Origin: Bacillus sp. EB106-08-02-XG196
Lineage (GTDB): Bacteria; Bacillota; Bacilli; Bacillales; Cytobacillaceae
NCBI RefSeq assembly: GCF_013396335.1
Contig: NZ_JABWSY010000002.1
Location: 248,296 to 312,295 of the forward strand
DNA length: 64,000 nucleotides
Direction: 5' to 3'
Under the pieces are notes generated by a model that saw only the letters and a list, made by a program, of their open reading frames with translations, did not search any database and was not told the DNA's origin. The position numbers were made by a program, and so were the translations under genes. Positions 37,805-48,379 of the stretch are shown here, in pieces. Positions within the stretch are counted from its first letter, which is position 1; every line of letters begins with the position of its first letter.

Positions 37805-38932
37805 TTATTCTAAAAAGTCTTTTAGACGCTTACTGCGACTAGGATGTCGTAATTTACGCAAAGCCTTTGCCTCAATTTGGCGGATACGTTCACGGGTAAC
37901 ACCGAAAACCTTTCCTACCTCTTCTAGCGTGCGCGTGCGGCCGTCATCCAATCCAAATCGTAAACGAAGGACGTTTTCTTCACGATCTGTTAATGTATCA
38001 AGGACATCTTCTAACTGCTCCTTTAATAATTCATAGGCAGCATGCTCAGAAGGTGAAGTAGCATCTTGGTCTTCAATGAAATCGCCTAGGTGTGAATCAT
38101 CCTCTTCACCTATAGGCGTTTCAAGGGATACAGGCTCTTGAGCAATCTTTAAAATTTCTCTTACCTTATCTGGTGTTAAATCCATATCTTCACCAATTTC
38201 TTCTGGTGTAGGTTCGCGACCTAAGTCCTGAAGTAATTGTCTTTGAACACGGATAAGTTTATTAATGGTTTCAACCATATGAACCGGAATACGAATAGTC
38301 CTCGCTTGGTCAGCAATTGCTCTTGTGATCGCTTGACGTATCCACCATGTAGCATAGGTACTGAACTTAAAGCCTTTTTGATAATCAAATTTTTCAACAG
38401 CTTTAATTAATCCCATATTGCCTTCTTGAATCAGATCAAGGAAAAGCATACCACGTCCAACATACCGCTTTGCAATACTAACCACCAGACGGAGGTTTGC
38501 TTCAGCTAGTCGTCGCTTCGCTTCTTCGTCACCTTTTTCGATACGAAGTGCCAACTCTTTTTCATCGTCGGCGGAAAGCAAATCAACACGGCCAATTTCT
38601 TTTAAATACATACGGACAGGGTCATTTATCTTAACTCCAGGTGGAACGCTCAGATCATTTAAATCAAACTCATCGTCATCCCCTTTTGCTAATTGCTTAG
38701 GGTTTGGATCTTCATCTTCACTTTCACCCACTAATTCAATTCCCTGCTCAGTTAGGGATTCTAAAAAGTCATCCATCTGATCGGATTCTAAATCAAAATT
38801 TGCCATTCTTTCCGCAATATCATCATAGGCAAGGACGCCGGTTTTCTTTCCCAGTACCGTTAACTGGTCTTTTACTTGTTCAAAAGTCAATTCGTTCTCG
38901 GCCTCTTTTGAACGGGCTGATTTTTCAGCCAT
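37805..38932 (-). CDS. sigA: Primary sigma factor SigA (RpoD)
   Basis: The 375-residue housekeeping sigma factor has region 1.1 (about 1-80), region 1.2 ([11 protein letters not shown]), region 2 ([17 protein letters not shown] ... [18 protein letters not shown]) for -10 recognition, region 3, and region 4.2 ([19 protein letters not shown]) for -35 recognition. GGAGG lies seven bases before the ATG at 38932. It follows dnaG in the conserved macromolecular-synthesis operon. Confidence 0.97.
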   Translation of the reverse strand: MAEKSARSKEAENELTFEQVKDQLTVLGKKTGVLAYDDIAERMANFDLESDQMDDFLESLTEQGIELVGESEDEDPNPKQLAKGDDDEFDLNDLSVPPGVKINDPVRMYLKEIGRVDLLSADDEKELALRIEKGDEEAKRRLAEANLRLVVSIAKRYVGRGMLFLDLIQEGNMGLIKAVEKFDYQKGFKFSTYATWWIRQAITRAIADQARTIRIPVHMVETINKLIRVQRQLLQDLGREPTPEEIGEDMDLTPDKVREILKIAQEPVSLETPIGEEDDSHLGDFIEDQDATSPSEHAAYELLKEQLEDVLDTLTDREENVLRLRFGLDDGRTRTLEEVGKVFGVTRERIRQIEAKALRKLRHPSRSKRLKDFLE

Positions 38933-38974
38933 ATGTCCCCCTCCTTCCAGAATCAAAGACATTAAAAATGGAAT

Positions 38975-40783
38975 CTATAGCGATTTACGCAATTGAATAA
39001 TTTCATTCCCAATTGCGGCAGCTTTACTAAAATCACTTTGTCGCTCAGCTTCTTTTTGTTCCACTTCTTTTTCTTTTATCTTTAACAATTTTTGATAATT
39101 CAACACCTGTTTGATATAATCAGTTAATTCTTGATTGCTTAATTCTTCATTAATTGACATCATTTCAATATCAGCGACTATTCTTCTAAGATTTTCATCT
39201 TGAATACAGGTTAAAAATGCACTAGAATCAGGATTCAAATGCTCTTCGTAAAAACCAATTAGATATGTTATTATTGCCTGATGTTCATCGATATTAAACG
39301 TATTACCCCGTAATAAATCCTGAACCTTGTAAGCTGTGTCTCGATCTCTTAACATATGGGCCATTAACCGTCTTTCAGCGGTGTAATGAGCAGGCTTTAA
39401 TTTCTTATCCTGTTTAACCATAACACTGGGCTTATTTATTGTCGGTGTTTGACCATTTGACTTCTTTTTTTCTGTGAAAAAAATTTGTTTCAACTGTTGC
39501 TGTAATGCGTCAAGAGAAATTGAAAACTCAGAGGCAAGCTGCCGCAAATAATGATCTTTTTCAACAGCTTTTGTCAATTTACTTATTTCTTTAAGTATTG
39601 TTTCGATATAGGCAAGTCGATCTCCTTCTATTTGAAGATTTTTTCCTCTTCGAAAATAAAGAAATTTAAATGCCATCCATGTATGACTTGCACCTATTAC
39701 CTCATTACGAAACTTTTCCGGACCATTCTTTTTTATATATTCATCTGGATCAAGTCCATCAGACATCATAGCAACTTTTATTGAACAACCCGCATCAATG
39801 AGCATATTCCCAGCTCTAAATGCAGCTTCAATTCCTGCTTTGTCTGAATCAAAACAAATCGTTATCGACTCAGTATTCTGCCTTATGAGGTTAATGTGCT
39901 CTTCTGTTAAAGAAGTACCCATTGTGGCGATACCATTTTCCACACCAGATTTATCTGCAGCTATGACATCAGCAAATCCTTCAAAGAGAACAGCTTGCTG
40001 CATTTTTCGTATAGTTGGTTTGGCCAAATGAAAATTATATAAAATTTTACTTTTATTAAAGATTACTGTTTCTGGACTGTTTAAATATTTGGGCTCATCA
40101 GCCCCTAATGATCTCCCAGAAAAAGCAATACAGTTTCCATTGCGGTCAAAAATCGGGAACATAATCCGATCTCGGAATCGATCAAAGTAAGTCCCATCCC
40201 TTTCTCGTTTGATAATCAATCCGGCCTTTTCCATTAATTCTGGAGAAAAATCTCTTTTCGTAAGAAATTTGTATACAAAATCCCATGAATTTAATGAATA
40301 ACCAATTTGAAATTTATCTATCGATTCTCGGGTAAAGCCTCTGTTCAATAAATACTCTAAAGCATGTTGACCGTCTTTCGTATTTACCAATAAGTGATGG
40401 TAGAATTTACGCAAAAGCTCATGCGCGTCCAGCATTGACTGAAGTTCTGGAGAAACACTCTTACCCTTGCCATTAACCGAGAAGTTTACTTGTAAGTCAA
40501 CATTAGCCTTTTCAGCTAATTTAACGGCTGCTTCTAGAAATGAAATTCCTTCAAGCTCCATTAAAAATGAGAAAACATTTCCTCCCGCTCCACAGCCAAA
40601 GCAATGATAAATTTGTTTATCGGTTGAAACGGAAAATGATGGGGAGTTTTCTCCATGGAAAGGACATAATCCGAAGTAGTTTCGCCCTTGTTTTTTAAGT
40701 TGAACATATTCGCTAATAATTTCAACAATATCAACAGACTGACGAATTTGATTAATTTTTTCTTCGGCAATCCGTTCTGCCAT
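38975..40783 (-). CDS. dnaG: DNA primase DnaG
   Basis: The 602-residue primase makes RNA primers for replication. It has an N-terminal CHC2 zinc finger (CPFHGENSPSF ... YHCFGCGAGG), a catalytic TOPRIM core (LFEGFADVIAA, ITICFDSDKAG, GLDPDEYI) and a C-terminal DnaB-helicase interaction region (about 440-602). I start at the ATG at 40783 (MAERIAEEKI), which has GGAGA upstream. The sigA gene begins 42 bases after its end. Confidence 0.97.
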   Translation of the reverse strand: MAERIAEEKINQIRQSVDIVEIISEYVQLKKQGRNYFGLCPFHGENSPSFSVSTDKQIYHCFGCGAGGNVFSFLMELEGISFLEAAVKLAEKANVDLQVNFSVNGKGKSVSPELQSMLDAHELLRKFYHHLLVNTKDGQHALEYLLNRGFTRESIDKFQIGYSLNSWDFVYKFLTKRDFSPELMEKAGLIIKRERDGTYFDRFRDRIMFPIFDRNGNCIAFSGRSLGADEPKYLNSPETVIFNKSKILYNFHLAKPTIRKMQQAVLFEGFADVIAADKSGVENGIATMGTSLTEEHINLIRQNTESITICFDSDKAGIEAAFRAGNMLIDAGCSIKVAMMSDGLDPDEYIKKNGPEKFRNEVIGASHTWMAFKFLYFRRGKNLQIEGDRLAYIETILKEISKLTKAVEKDHYLRQLASEFSISLDALQQQLKQIFFTEKKKSNGQTPTINKPSVMVKQDKKLKPAHYTAERRLMAHMLRDRDTAYKVQDLLRGNTFNIDEHQAIITYLIGFYEEHLNPDSSAFLTCIQDENLRRIVADIEMMSINEELSNQELTDYIKQVLNYQKLLKIKEKEVEQKEAERQSDFSKAAAIGNEIIQLRKSL

Positions 40784-40821
40784 GAAAAACATCTCCAATT
40801 ATACTTATTCTGCAAAGAATT

Positions 40822-41123
40822 CTAAATTCCTGCATATTTCGACAAAATTTTAGTTAGTTCTTTGATAAATTTTGTACAATCAACAGAATTAAAAAGTCCA
40901 ATATCCTGTGTTACAGTAATATCCCCCTTTGCAGTATGATTCATAATGAATAAGTCCGCCGCTTCTTTTCTGGAATCAACTTTCCATGTAGCATTACCAT
41001 ATGTAGTCGTATTGTTTCCAAGATGATCATAAGAAGCAATAAAATGGAAAAAGTAGAAGCAATTTCGACAATTTCCTCTTTCAACGGGCATGAATCTGCA
41101 TCGACAAATTTTGTTCGAACCCC
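40822..41123 (-). pseudogene. yqxD: Decayed yqxD (UPF0178/DUF188 family)
   Basis: Two reading frames carry pieces of one UPF0178 protein. The first reads FVDADSCPLKEEIVEIAS (about 41053-41108). The second, shifted frame continues FIASYDHLG ... VDSRKEAADLFIMN and GDITVTQDIGL. It then jumps to a typical C-terminal end (FIKELTKILSKYAGI), so the central part after QDIGL is deleted. A short deletion near residue 20 explains the frameshift. B. subtilis has an intact yqxD exactly here, between dnaG and yqfL. Its function there is unknown. The upstream start is also unclear. Confidence 0.8.
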
Positions 41124-41450
41124 ATTTGTATAAGTATTAATTCTACATCTCTCAGGATATTCCTTCTTTAAGATGTTAACTTTTTTAAGTAAACTTGCCA
41201 ATTAGCAAGCCCTAAATGGCGCATCATTAGGGTAGTTGTACTTAAATATTCAGAATTAATAAATGTGAGATCTGAATAGCCCTTAAAAGACTTATGTCGA
41301 ATTTTTTTCTTTAGGTTCCCTTGACATCTAACAATAAATAGTTTATTCGTATACATGCAAGTCTAAACCTAAAAGATGCATTTTTATCACAATTTTTTAT
41401 TATAGTACATTCTTTTCTACATTTCCATACTTTTTTAGCCTTATTTGAAA
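41124..41450 (-). other. Stretch without a recognisable gene between yqxD remnant and ppsR
   Basis: A 62-codon open frame on the minus strand (41168-41356, starting MYTNKLFIVRCQGNLKKKI) is present but lacks a good ribosome site and matches nothing I know. It may be decayed sequence linked to the loss of yqxD. Confidence 0.35.
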
Positions 41451-41475
41451 AACACATAATCTAAGATTATGTGTT
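41451..41475 (-). terminator. Terminator after ppsR
   Basis: AACACATAATCT pairs with AGATTATGTGTT; T-rich sequence follows on the minus strand. The ppsR stop codon overlaps the stem. Confidence 0.8.
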
Positions 41476-42283
41476 AGGACCTTCTTTTATGAAAGTAATT
41501 TAGAATAACATTTGCTGTTTCTTCCACAGCCTTATTGGTAACATCAATAACTGGACAATTAATTCTATTTACTATTTTTTCAAAGAAGGTTAATTCATCA
41601 CGAATTCGTTCAATATTTGCATAGCTTGCCTGGTCATTTAATCCGAGTGAGATTAACCGTTCACGCCTAATATTATTTAGTTTTTGCGGACTGATTTTTA
41701 GTCCAAAACATTTTTCAGCGGGCACTTTATATATTTCCTCTGGAGGGTCCACTTCTGGAACTAGGGGTACATTGGCAACTTTTAAACGTTTTAAAGCTAA
41801 ATATTGAGACAAAGGAGTTTTTGACGTCCTAGATACTCCAATTAAGACAATATCCGCTTTTAATATTCCCCGTGGGTCTCTTCCATCATCATATTTCACA
41901 GCAAACTCAATGGCTTCTACTTTTTTAAAATAGTCTTCATCAAGTTTTCTTACAAGTCCGGGTTCGCACAGAGGGGTTTTCCCACTAAAAATTTGAATTT
42001 GATCCATGATTGGTCCCATTAAGTCAACAGCGTAAATTCCCGCTTCATCCGCTTTTTCCTTCATATAAATCCTCATATCAGGTTTTACAAGAGTAAATGC
42101 AATCATAGCGTGGTCCATTGAAACTAGCGAAATTACTTCATCAATATGTTCCTTGTCCTCCACATAAGGGAATCTTTTCAATGTCATTCCTGATCCATTA
42201 AACTGGCTGATTGCTGCTTTTGTAACTAATTCAGCTGTTTCCCCCACTGAATCAGATACTACATATATGACTGGTGTGATCAT
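41474..42283 (-). CDS. ppsR: PEP synthase/PPDK regulatory kinase-phosphorylase type protein (YqfL)
   Basis: The 269-residue DUF299 protein has the N-terminal segment [14 protein letters not shown] and a P-loop-like [11 protein letters not shown] at about residue 150. Family members phosphorylate pyruvate-phosphate dikinase or PEP synthetase with ADP and remove the phosphate with Pi. In B. subtilis, YqfL is needed with CcpN for control of gluconeogenic genes. It follows ccpN by 68 bases, and the pair forms a carbon-flux control operon. GAGGA sites precede the ATG. Confidence 0.92.
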   Translation of the reverse strand: MITPVIYVVSDSVGETAELVTKAAISQFNGSGMTLKRFPYVEDKEHIDEVISLVSMDHAMIAFTLVKPDMRIYMKEKADEAGIYAVDLMGPIMDQIQIFSGKTPLCEPGLVRKLDEDYFKKVEAIEFAVKYDDGRDPRGILKADIVLIGVSRTSKTPLSQYLALKRLKVANVPLVPEVDPPEEIYKVPAEKCFGLKISPQKLNNIRRERLISLGLNDQASYANIERIRDELTFFEKIVNRINCPVIDVTNKAVEETANVILNYFHKRRS

Positions 42284-42351
42284 TCTTCCTCAACAGCTCC
42301 TCTGGAATTACTTTTATTATTTATCTAGGTCTGGGCCATAGATATTACAAA

Positions 42352-42987
42352 TCACTCATCACCCAAGGCAACAAATGCTTTTGTGATATTTGTTTTAGTT
42401 ATTCTGCCGATTACTTCATAACCATTTTCTGACTGCCTTACTACAGGTAACGCGTCAATTTGTTTATCGATTAGTAACTTAGCGACATCGATTAATAAGT
42501 CATCCATTTCACACATTGTAATATTAGGCATTCTAGTCATAATGATGTTTATTGGCAGTGCCGTAAGCTCCTGTTTGCCGATACTGGCTCTAAGCAAATC
42601 TTTTCTTGATAAAACCCCAACTAGCAGAGCGTTTTGATCTACAACAAATAATGTTCCCACATCCTCAAGGAACATTGTACAAATCGCATCATAAACTGAA
42701 ACATTTTCCCTCACTATGACAGGGATTGAATTATAATCTCGTACAAGAATCTTCTGGAGGTTTTCTGTCAATAACTGCGTTCCAGATTTCCCTGTATAAA
42801 AGTAACCTACACGAGGTCTTGCGTCCAAATATCCTGCCATTGTTAATATGGATAAATCGGGTCTTAATGTTGCTCTTGTTAGGTTTAGCTGTTCAGCAAT
42901 GCTTTCCCCAGTTATCGGCCCATTATCCTTTACTATTTGAATAATAGTTTCTTGGCGTTTGGTCAGTTCTATTTTTCTCACCACCAT
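42352..42987 (-). CDS. ccpN: Transcription repressor CcpN
   Basis: The 211-residue protein has an N-terminal winged helix (LTKRQETIIQIVKDNGPITG, about 5-65) and two CBS domains (about 80-205, with VYDAICTMFLEDVGTLFVVD) that sense nucleotides. CcpN represses gapB and pckA during growth on glucose in B. subtilis. The start is ambiguous: ATG-GTG-GTG codons stand in a row and the ribosome site is weak, so the true start may be the GTG at 42984 or 42981. Confidence 0.92.
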   Translation of the reverse strand: MVVRKIELTKRQETIIQIVKDNGPITGESIAEQLNLTRATLRPDLSILTMAGYLDARPRVGYFYTGKSGTQLLTENLQKILVRDYNSIPVIVRENVSVYDAICTMFLEDVGTLFVVDQNALLVGVLSRKDLLRASIGKQELTALPINIIMTRMPNITMCEMDDLLIDVAKLLIDKQIDALPVVRQSENGYEVIGRITKTNITKAFVALGDE

Positions 42988-43021
42988 ATTTAATCCATTA
43001 TGTAACTTGCTTTTTAACGTG

Positions 43022-43218
43022 TCTGTTGATTTCCACTCCAGGCACTTCGCTTTCCGCAGGCGGTTCGGGAAGCCTCCTCGGCGCTAAAGCGCCTGCGGGG
43101 TCTCCCCTGTCCCGTCCTCCTGCAGGACTTTGAATTTACTTCCTCGAATCCTCCCACGCACGAAGAAAATGCGATAGCATTTTCGAGGAGTCTCGTGCCT
43201 TCCGTTCCAATCAACAGA
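43022..43218. repeat. MITE-like intergenic repeat with terminal inverted repeats, family B
   Basis: The element begins TCTGTTGATT and ends AATCAACAGA, a perfect 10-base terminal inverted repeat that extends imperfectly to about 24 bases (GGCAC/GTGCC inside). Internal hairpins are CCGCAGGCG/CGCCTGCGG and GAAAATGC/GCATTTTC. It is GC-richer than its neighbours and contains no credible gene. I recall closely similar elements in many Bacillaceae. It lies between ccpN and glyS, oriented like a mobile non-coding unit. Confidence 0.72.
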
Positions 43219-43253
43219 GTGCACAAATAAAATTAGCTTTTCAAAAAATAGAA

Positions 43254-44636
43254 TTAAAACATAATCTTTTCTTGGATGAATGTGACTAGTTCTGCGATTG
43301 GTACACGGGTTTGCTCCATTGTGTCACGATTTCTGATGGTTACCATTTTGTCTTCTTTTGAATCAAAATCAAAGGTGATACAGAATGGAGTACCAATTTC
43401 GTCATGTCTGCGGTATCTCTTTCCAATCGAACCTGCTTCATCATAATCAACGGAAAAATGCTTTGCTAGTGTTGCATAGACTTCTCTTGCTTCTTCGGAG
43501 AGTTTCTTTGACAACGGAAGAATCGCTGCCTTAAACGGTGCCAGTGCCGGATGGAAGCGCATAACCGTTCTGGATGTACCATCTTCAAGCTGTTCTTCGT
43601 CATAGGCATCTATTAAAAATGCTAATGTTACCCTGTCAGCACCTAGAGAAGGCTCGATACAATAAGGAATGTATCTTTCATTTGTCTCTGGATCAATATA
43701 ATTAAAATCTTCACCAGAGAATTGCATATGCTGCTTTAAATCATAATCCGTCCGTGAAGCAACACCCCAAAGTTCTCCCCAGCCAAATGGGAATTTATAT
43801 TCAAAGTCAGTAGTCGCATTACTATAATGTGAAAGTTCATCTTCTGAATGATCACGAAGTCTTAAATTTTCCTTGGTTAGCCCTAAAGAATGAAGCCATT
43901 GTTCTGCGAAGTTTTTCCAATAATCGAACCATTTCAAGTCTTCGCCAGGCTTACAGAAAAACTCAAGCTCCATTTGTTCAAACTCACGAGTCCTGAAAGT
44001 AAAGTTACCAGGAGTGATTTCATTACGGAAGCTTTTTCCGATTTGTGCAATCCCAAAAGGTAATTTCTTTCTCATTGTACGCTGAACATTTTTAAAATTA
44101 ACGAATATCCCTTGAGCTGTCTCAGGGCGTAGGAATATTTCATTCGTGCTAGATTCAGTTACCCCTTGGAAGGTTTTAAACATAAGGTTAAATTGGCGAA
44201 TGCCTGTAAAATCATGACTGCCGCAATCTGGGCAAGCAATATTATGTTCTTTTACAAGCTCTTCCATCTTATCAAACGGAAGTCCATCAACGATCATCTC
44301 GACTCCCTTTTCATCAAGAGCATTTTCAATTAATTTATCGGCACGGTGTCTGGCTTTACAGTTTTTACAATCAATCATTGGGTCATTAAAGTTACCGATA
44401 TGACCAGAAGCCTCCCAAGTCTTCGGGTTCATTAAGATGCTTGCATCTAAACCGACATTGTATGGAGACTCTTGAACAAACTTTTTCCACCAAGCCTGTT
44501 TAATGTTATTTTTAAATTCAACACCTAATGGTCCATAATCCCATGTATTTGCAAGTCCTCCATATATTTCGGATCCTGGAAAGATAAATCCTCTGTGCTT
44601 CGCATGAGAAACAATTTGCTCCATTGATACTTTCAT
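43254..44636 (-). CDS. glyS: Glycyl-tRNA synthetase, single-chain (alpha2) type
   Basis: The 460-residue class II synthetase charges tRNA-Gly. Motif 2 is visible as [25 protein letters not shown] and motif 3 as IEPSLGADR, with a zinc-like CKNC/CPDC insertion and a C-terminal anticodon-binding domain ([17 protein letters not shown]). This is the eukaryote/archaea-like dimeric form. B. subtilis has the unrelated two-subunit GlyQ/GlyS at this same place. The ATG at 44636 follows GAGGAG by eight bases. A T-box leader precedes it. Confidence 0.96.
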   Translation of the reverse strand: MKVSMEQIVSHAKHRGFIFPGSEIYGGLANTWDYGPLGVEFKNNIKQAWWKKFVQESPYNVGLDASILMNPKTWEASGHIGNFNDPMIDCKNCKARHRADKLIENALDEKGVEMIVDGLPFDKMEELVKEHNIACPDCGSHDFTGIRQFNLMFKTFQGVTESSTNEIFLRPETAQGIFVNFKNVQRTMRKKLPFGIAQIGKSFRNEITPGNFTFRTREFEQMELEFFCKPGEDLKWFDYWKNFAEQWLHSLGLTKENLRLRDHSEDELSHYSNATTDFEYKFPFGWGELWGVASRTDYDLKQHMQFSGEDFNYIDPETNERYIPYCIEPSLGADRVTLAFLIDAYDEEQLEDGTSRTVMRFHPALAPFKAAILPLSKKLSEEAREVYATLAKHFSVDYDEAGSIGKRYRRHDEIGTPFCITFDFDSKEDKMVTIRNRDTMEQTRVPIAELVTFIQEKIMF

Positions 44637-44664
44637 TTTCCTAACTCCTCTTCGTTTAATAAAA

Positions 44665-44930
44665 AATTGAAAATAAAAAACTCTCGTCCCTATGCTTAAA
44701 ATAAGCATAGGGACGAGAGTTACCCGCGGTTCCACCCTATTTGCTGCATATTAATGCAGCCTCTTTGATGTGTAATTTCACACATGATATGCTCAAGAAC
44801 GCCTTCCTTAGGTCCCTATACCCTAGCTCACACCATCCTAGGTTCGCTTTTATAAAGATTGCTAAGTACTCTTTTCCATCAACGCATCTATTTATTATTA
44901 AAACACATCATATCGAAATCTAAAATAAAA
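44665..44930 (-). promoter_or_regulatory. T-box riboswitch controlling glyS (specifier GGC)
   Basis: On the minus strand the leader shows stem I features (AGGATGGTGTGAGC apical loop), a likely specifier GGC at 44801-44803 in GAAGGCGTTC, the T-box core GGGTGGAACCGCGGG (44724-44738) and a terminator. Uncharged tRNA-Gly pairing with GGC and the T-box would favour the antiterminator and switch on glyS. Confidence 0.93.
44670..44720 (-). terminator. T-box terminator hairpin of the glyS leader
   Basis: ACTCTCGTCCCTATGCTTA pairs perfectly over 19 bases with its complement (44680-44698 and 44702-44720), followed on the minus strand by TTTTTTATTTTC. Confidence 0.93.
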
Positions 44931-44939
44931 GTCAATCAT

Positions 44940-45695
44940 TCACAATAATTGATCTCGAAATTTTTCCATGGACTGCAGAAATTTCTTTGTTTTTAAATAA
45001 AGACCTGAATATTCATCATAATAAGCTGAAATTACGGTTTTTAATTCATCCTTTGTTTCCTGTTTAACAGTGATATTTCCTAGTCTTGAAAGATCAATAA
45101 AATAAAATAACCGTAATAATTTTACAGATGATGGCGATAATTTATAATGGTACGGGTCCTTCTGTAAACAGCGGTGGCAGATAAAGCCTCCCTCACGAAT
45201 TGAAAAAGAAAAAAGTCCGTCTGTGCTGCCGCAAACGGAACATTGATTAAGAATTGGATATAATCCCAATACATTCAACATTTTCATCTCGTAGATATTC
45301 ATTAGAATATCTGAATCATATCCTTCATTCATATAATTAAGTGTGTGAAAAAGCAGTTCGAAATGAAATAGGTTTGGTTTCTTATCCTCCGTACACTTAT
45401 CTGTTAATTCTACAATATAACTAGCATAGGCAGTTAGGAATATATCTTCACCAATACTCCGAAAGCTAGTAATCATTTCTCCCTGTTGAAGAGTCCCTAA
45501 TCCAGTACCTCTTTGGACTAGAAAGTAACCGTGAGTAAATAGCTGGGTAATAGAGGAAAGTCGGCTGTTTGGCTTTTTAGCACCTCTTGCCATAACACCA
45601 ATCTTTCCCCATTCCCTTGTATATAAGGTAATAATTTTATTGGTTTCACCATAATCTGTAGTTCTAATGACGATGCCTTCACACTTTTGGAGCAT
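44940..45695 (-). CDS. recO: DNA repair protein RecO
   Basis: The 251-residue recombination mediator loads RecA with RecR. It has an N-terminal OB fold ([17 protein letters not shown] ... [17 protein letters not shown]), a helical middle, and a zinc site CSVCG ... CHRC at about 150-175. I start at the ATG at 45695 (MLQKCEGI), matching the known Bacillus start and preceded by GGTGA. The yqzL gene is directly upstream, as in B. subtilis. Confidence 0.95.
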   Translation of the reverse strand: MLQKCEGIVIRTTDYGETNKIITLYTREWGKIGVMARGAKKPNSRLSSITQLFTHGYFLVQRGTGLGTLQQGEMITSFRSIGEDIFLTAYASYIVELTDKCTEDKKPNLFHFELLFHTLNYMNEGYDSDILMNIYEMKMLNVLGLYPILNQCSVCGSTDGLFSFSIREGGFICHRCLQKDPYHYKLSPSSVKLLRLFYFIDLSRLGNITVKQETKDELKTVISAYYDEYSGLYLKTKKFLQSMEKFRDQLL

Positions 45696-45726
45696 ATATG
45701 TCACCATCCCGATACATTAGACAAAC

Positions 45727-45870
45727 TTATGAAACGGGAAAATCCATTTGCGCTAGATCTTCATTCTGATTTCCGGGTATTTCTTGGTTTTCCTTCTCAA
45801 GCTCTTTAAAGAGAAGATATGTGTCAATATTACCTGTCTGTAGGAATACTTTCCACGTAAAATCCATCAT
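45727..45870 (-). CDS. yqzL: YqzL small protein
   Basis: The 47-residue protein begins MMDFTWKVFLQTGNIDTYLL and ends MDFPVS. It matches B. subtilis YqzL in size, sequence and position between era and recO. GGTGGGG lies about six bases before the first ATG; the second ATG (45867) is also possible. Function unknown. It is probably co-transcribed with recO, 31 bases downstream. Confidence 0.88.
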   Translation of the reverse strand: MMDFTWKVFLQTGNIDTYLLFKELEKENQEIPGNQNEDLAQMDFPVS

Positions 45871-46038
45871 CGAAAACCCCACCTTTCATGATTTAGACTA
45901 GCCTTTTAAAGAATCCCAAACCTTACAATTATCATAGCCTGCCTTAGCAAAAATCATAAGACGAAAATTTTGTTAATGTTGTCCATGCATAATTCTATAT
46001 AAGCGTTAATATTTTAGTTAGGGTCTAGATTGTTAGTA

Positions 46039-47353
<1,315 letters not shown>

Positions 47354-47544
47354 TCAATCTTCCCTTCCAGCAGTAATTATCTGCCGCTTTCTTTATTTTA
47401 CCCTAAAAATGTTACAAAATCATCACTTGTAGCGAAAAAGTAATATAAAAAATTTGAATTTTCATAAAAATCAGCTAATTCATCTAGATTAGGTTAGGGC
47501 TGATAAGTTATTGTACCGAATTCGTAATTCCATTTCAAATTACA

Positions 47545-47922
47545 TCAGAACAACCATCTAAAAAAATATGGTGTAAAGACCATAATTCCAATCACAACCG
47601 CAATAATAGCATAAATAAAAACCGCTCCGGCAGCTAAATCTTTTGCTTGTTTAGCAAGTGGGTGGTACTCCTCTGTAATTAAATCTACAACCCTCTCGAC
47701 AGCTGTATTCATTAATTCAAGAGAGAAAATTCCTCCAATTGCTAGAAACACAAATAACCATTCCAGTTTACTAATGGAAAATAATATTGAACACCCAATC
47801 ACTACAAGAGAGACAAAAAAATGAATGCGCATATTCTTTTCCGTCAAAAGGGCTGCCTTAATTCCTGTTAAAGCAAAAGAAAAGGATTTCCATAAACGAA
47901 CAGGCTTATCGTGTAAGTCCAT
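47545..47922 (-). CDS. dgkA: Undecaprenol kinase (DgkA family)
   Basis: The 125-residue membrane protein has three helices and the family motif [17 protein letters not shown] with the catalytic Glu and metal-binding residues. In Gram-positive bacteria this family phosphorylates undecaprenol to recycle the wall lipid carrier. It overlaps ybeY by 17 bases. The 194-base gap to cdd downstream shows no clear terminator or other element. Confidence 0.93.
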   Translation of the reverse strand: MDLHDKPVRLWKSFSFALTGIKAALLTEKNMRIHFFVSLVVIGCSILFSISKLEWLFVFLAIGGIFSLELMNTAVERVVDLITEEYHPLAKQAKDLAAGAVFIYAIIAVVIGIMVFTPYFFRWLF

Positions 47923-48379
47923 AAACGTCTAAAATTTCTTTCTGTCGAGAGAACATTTTTTCTTCCTCATCCTTTTCCATATGATCATAGCCGAGTAGGT
48001 GAAGGAAACCATGGACAGCTAAAAAGCCTAGTTCGCGAATAAATGAATGCCCATATTCCTTTGCCTGTTCTTCTGCCTTTGGTATAGAAATGATGATGTC
48101 CCCCAAGACACGCGGAAGCTCAGCCCCTATCAACTGTATTTCTCCCTCACCAAGCTCTTCCATCGCGAATGAAATAACATCCGTGGGGGCATCTTTATCC
48201 CTGAATTCCTTATTAATTTCGTGAATTCTTTCATTGGATACAAATGTAACAGAAACCTCGCTACTGTCTTCAACATTTTCTATACCAGCTGCAAAATTCA
48301 GCAGTTTTTCGATTTGTTCCATTTGCTCGGTAGAAAGTTGATTTGTTTCGTCCTCTAAATCAATCATCAACTTGTTCAT
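47906..48379 (-). CDS. ybeY: Endoribonuclease YbeY
   Basis: The 157-residue zinc metalloprotein acts in 16S rRNA 3'-end maturation and ribosome quality control. The zinc motif [17 protein letters not shown] supplies three histidines. An upstream stretch, [13 protein letters not shown], is also conserved. ATGA overlap joins it to pgpH. Confidence 0.95.
   Translation of the reverse strand: MNKLMIDLEDETNQLSTEQMEQIEKLLNFAAGIENVEDSSEVSVTFVSNERIHEINKEFRDKDAPTDVISFAMEELGEGEIQLIGAELPRVLGDIIISIPKAEEQAKEYGHSFIRELGFLAVHGFLHLLGYDHMEKDEEEKMFSRQKEILDVYGLTR

Noticed and set aside
40822-41091. Reading the 89-codon frame after dnaG as an intact gene
   Set aside because: Its first 20 residues do not belong to the family, and the missing N-terminus is in another frame; it is pseudogene yqxD.
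43014-43226. Open frame of 70 codons between ccpN and glyS
   Set aside because: It lies wholly within the inverted-repeat element, has no ribosome site and an Arg/Cys-rich low-information translation.
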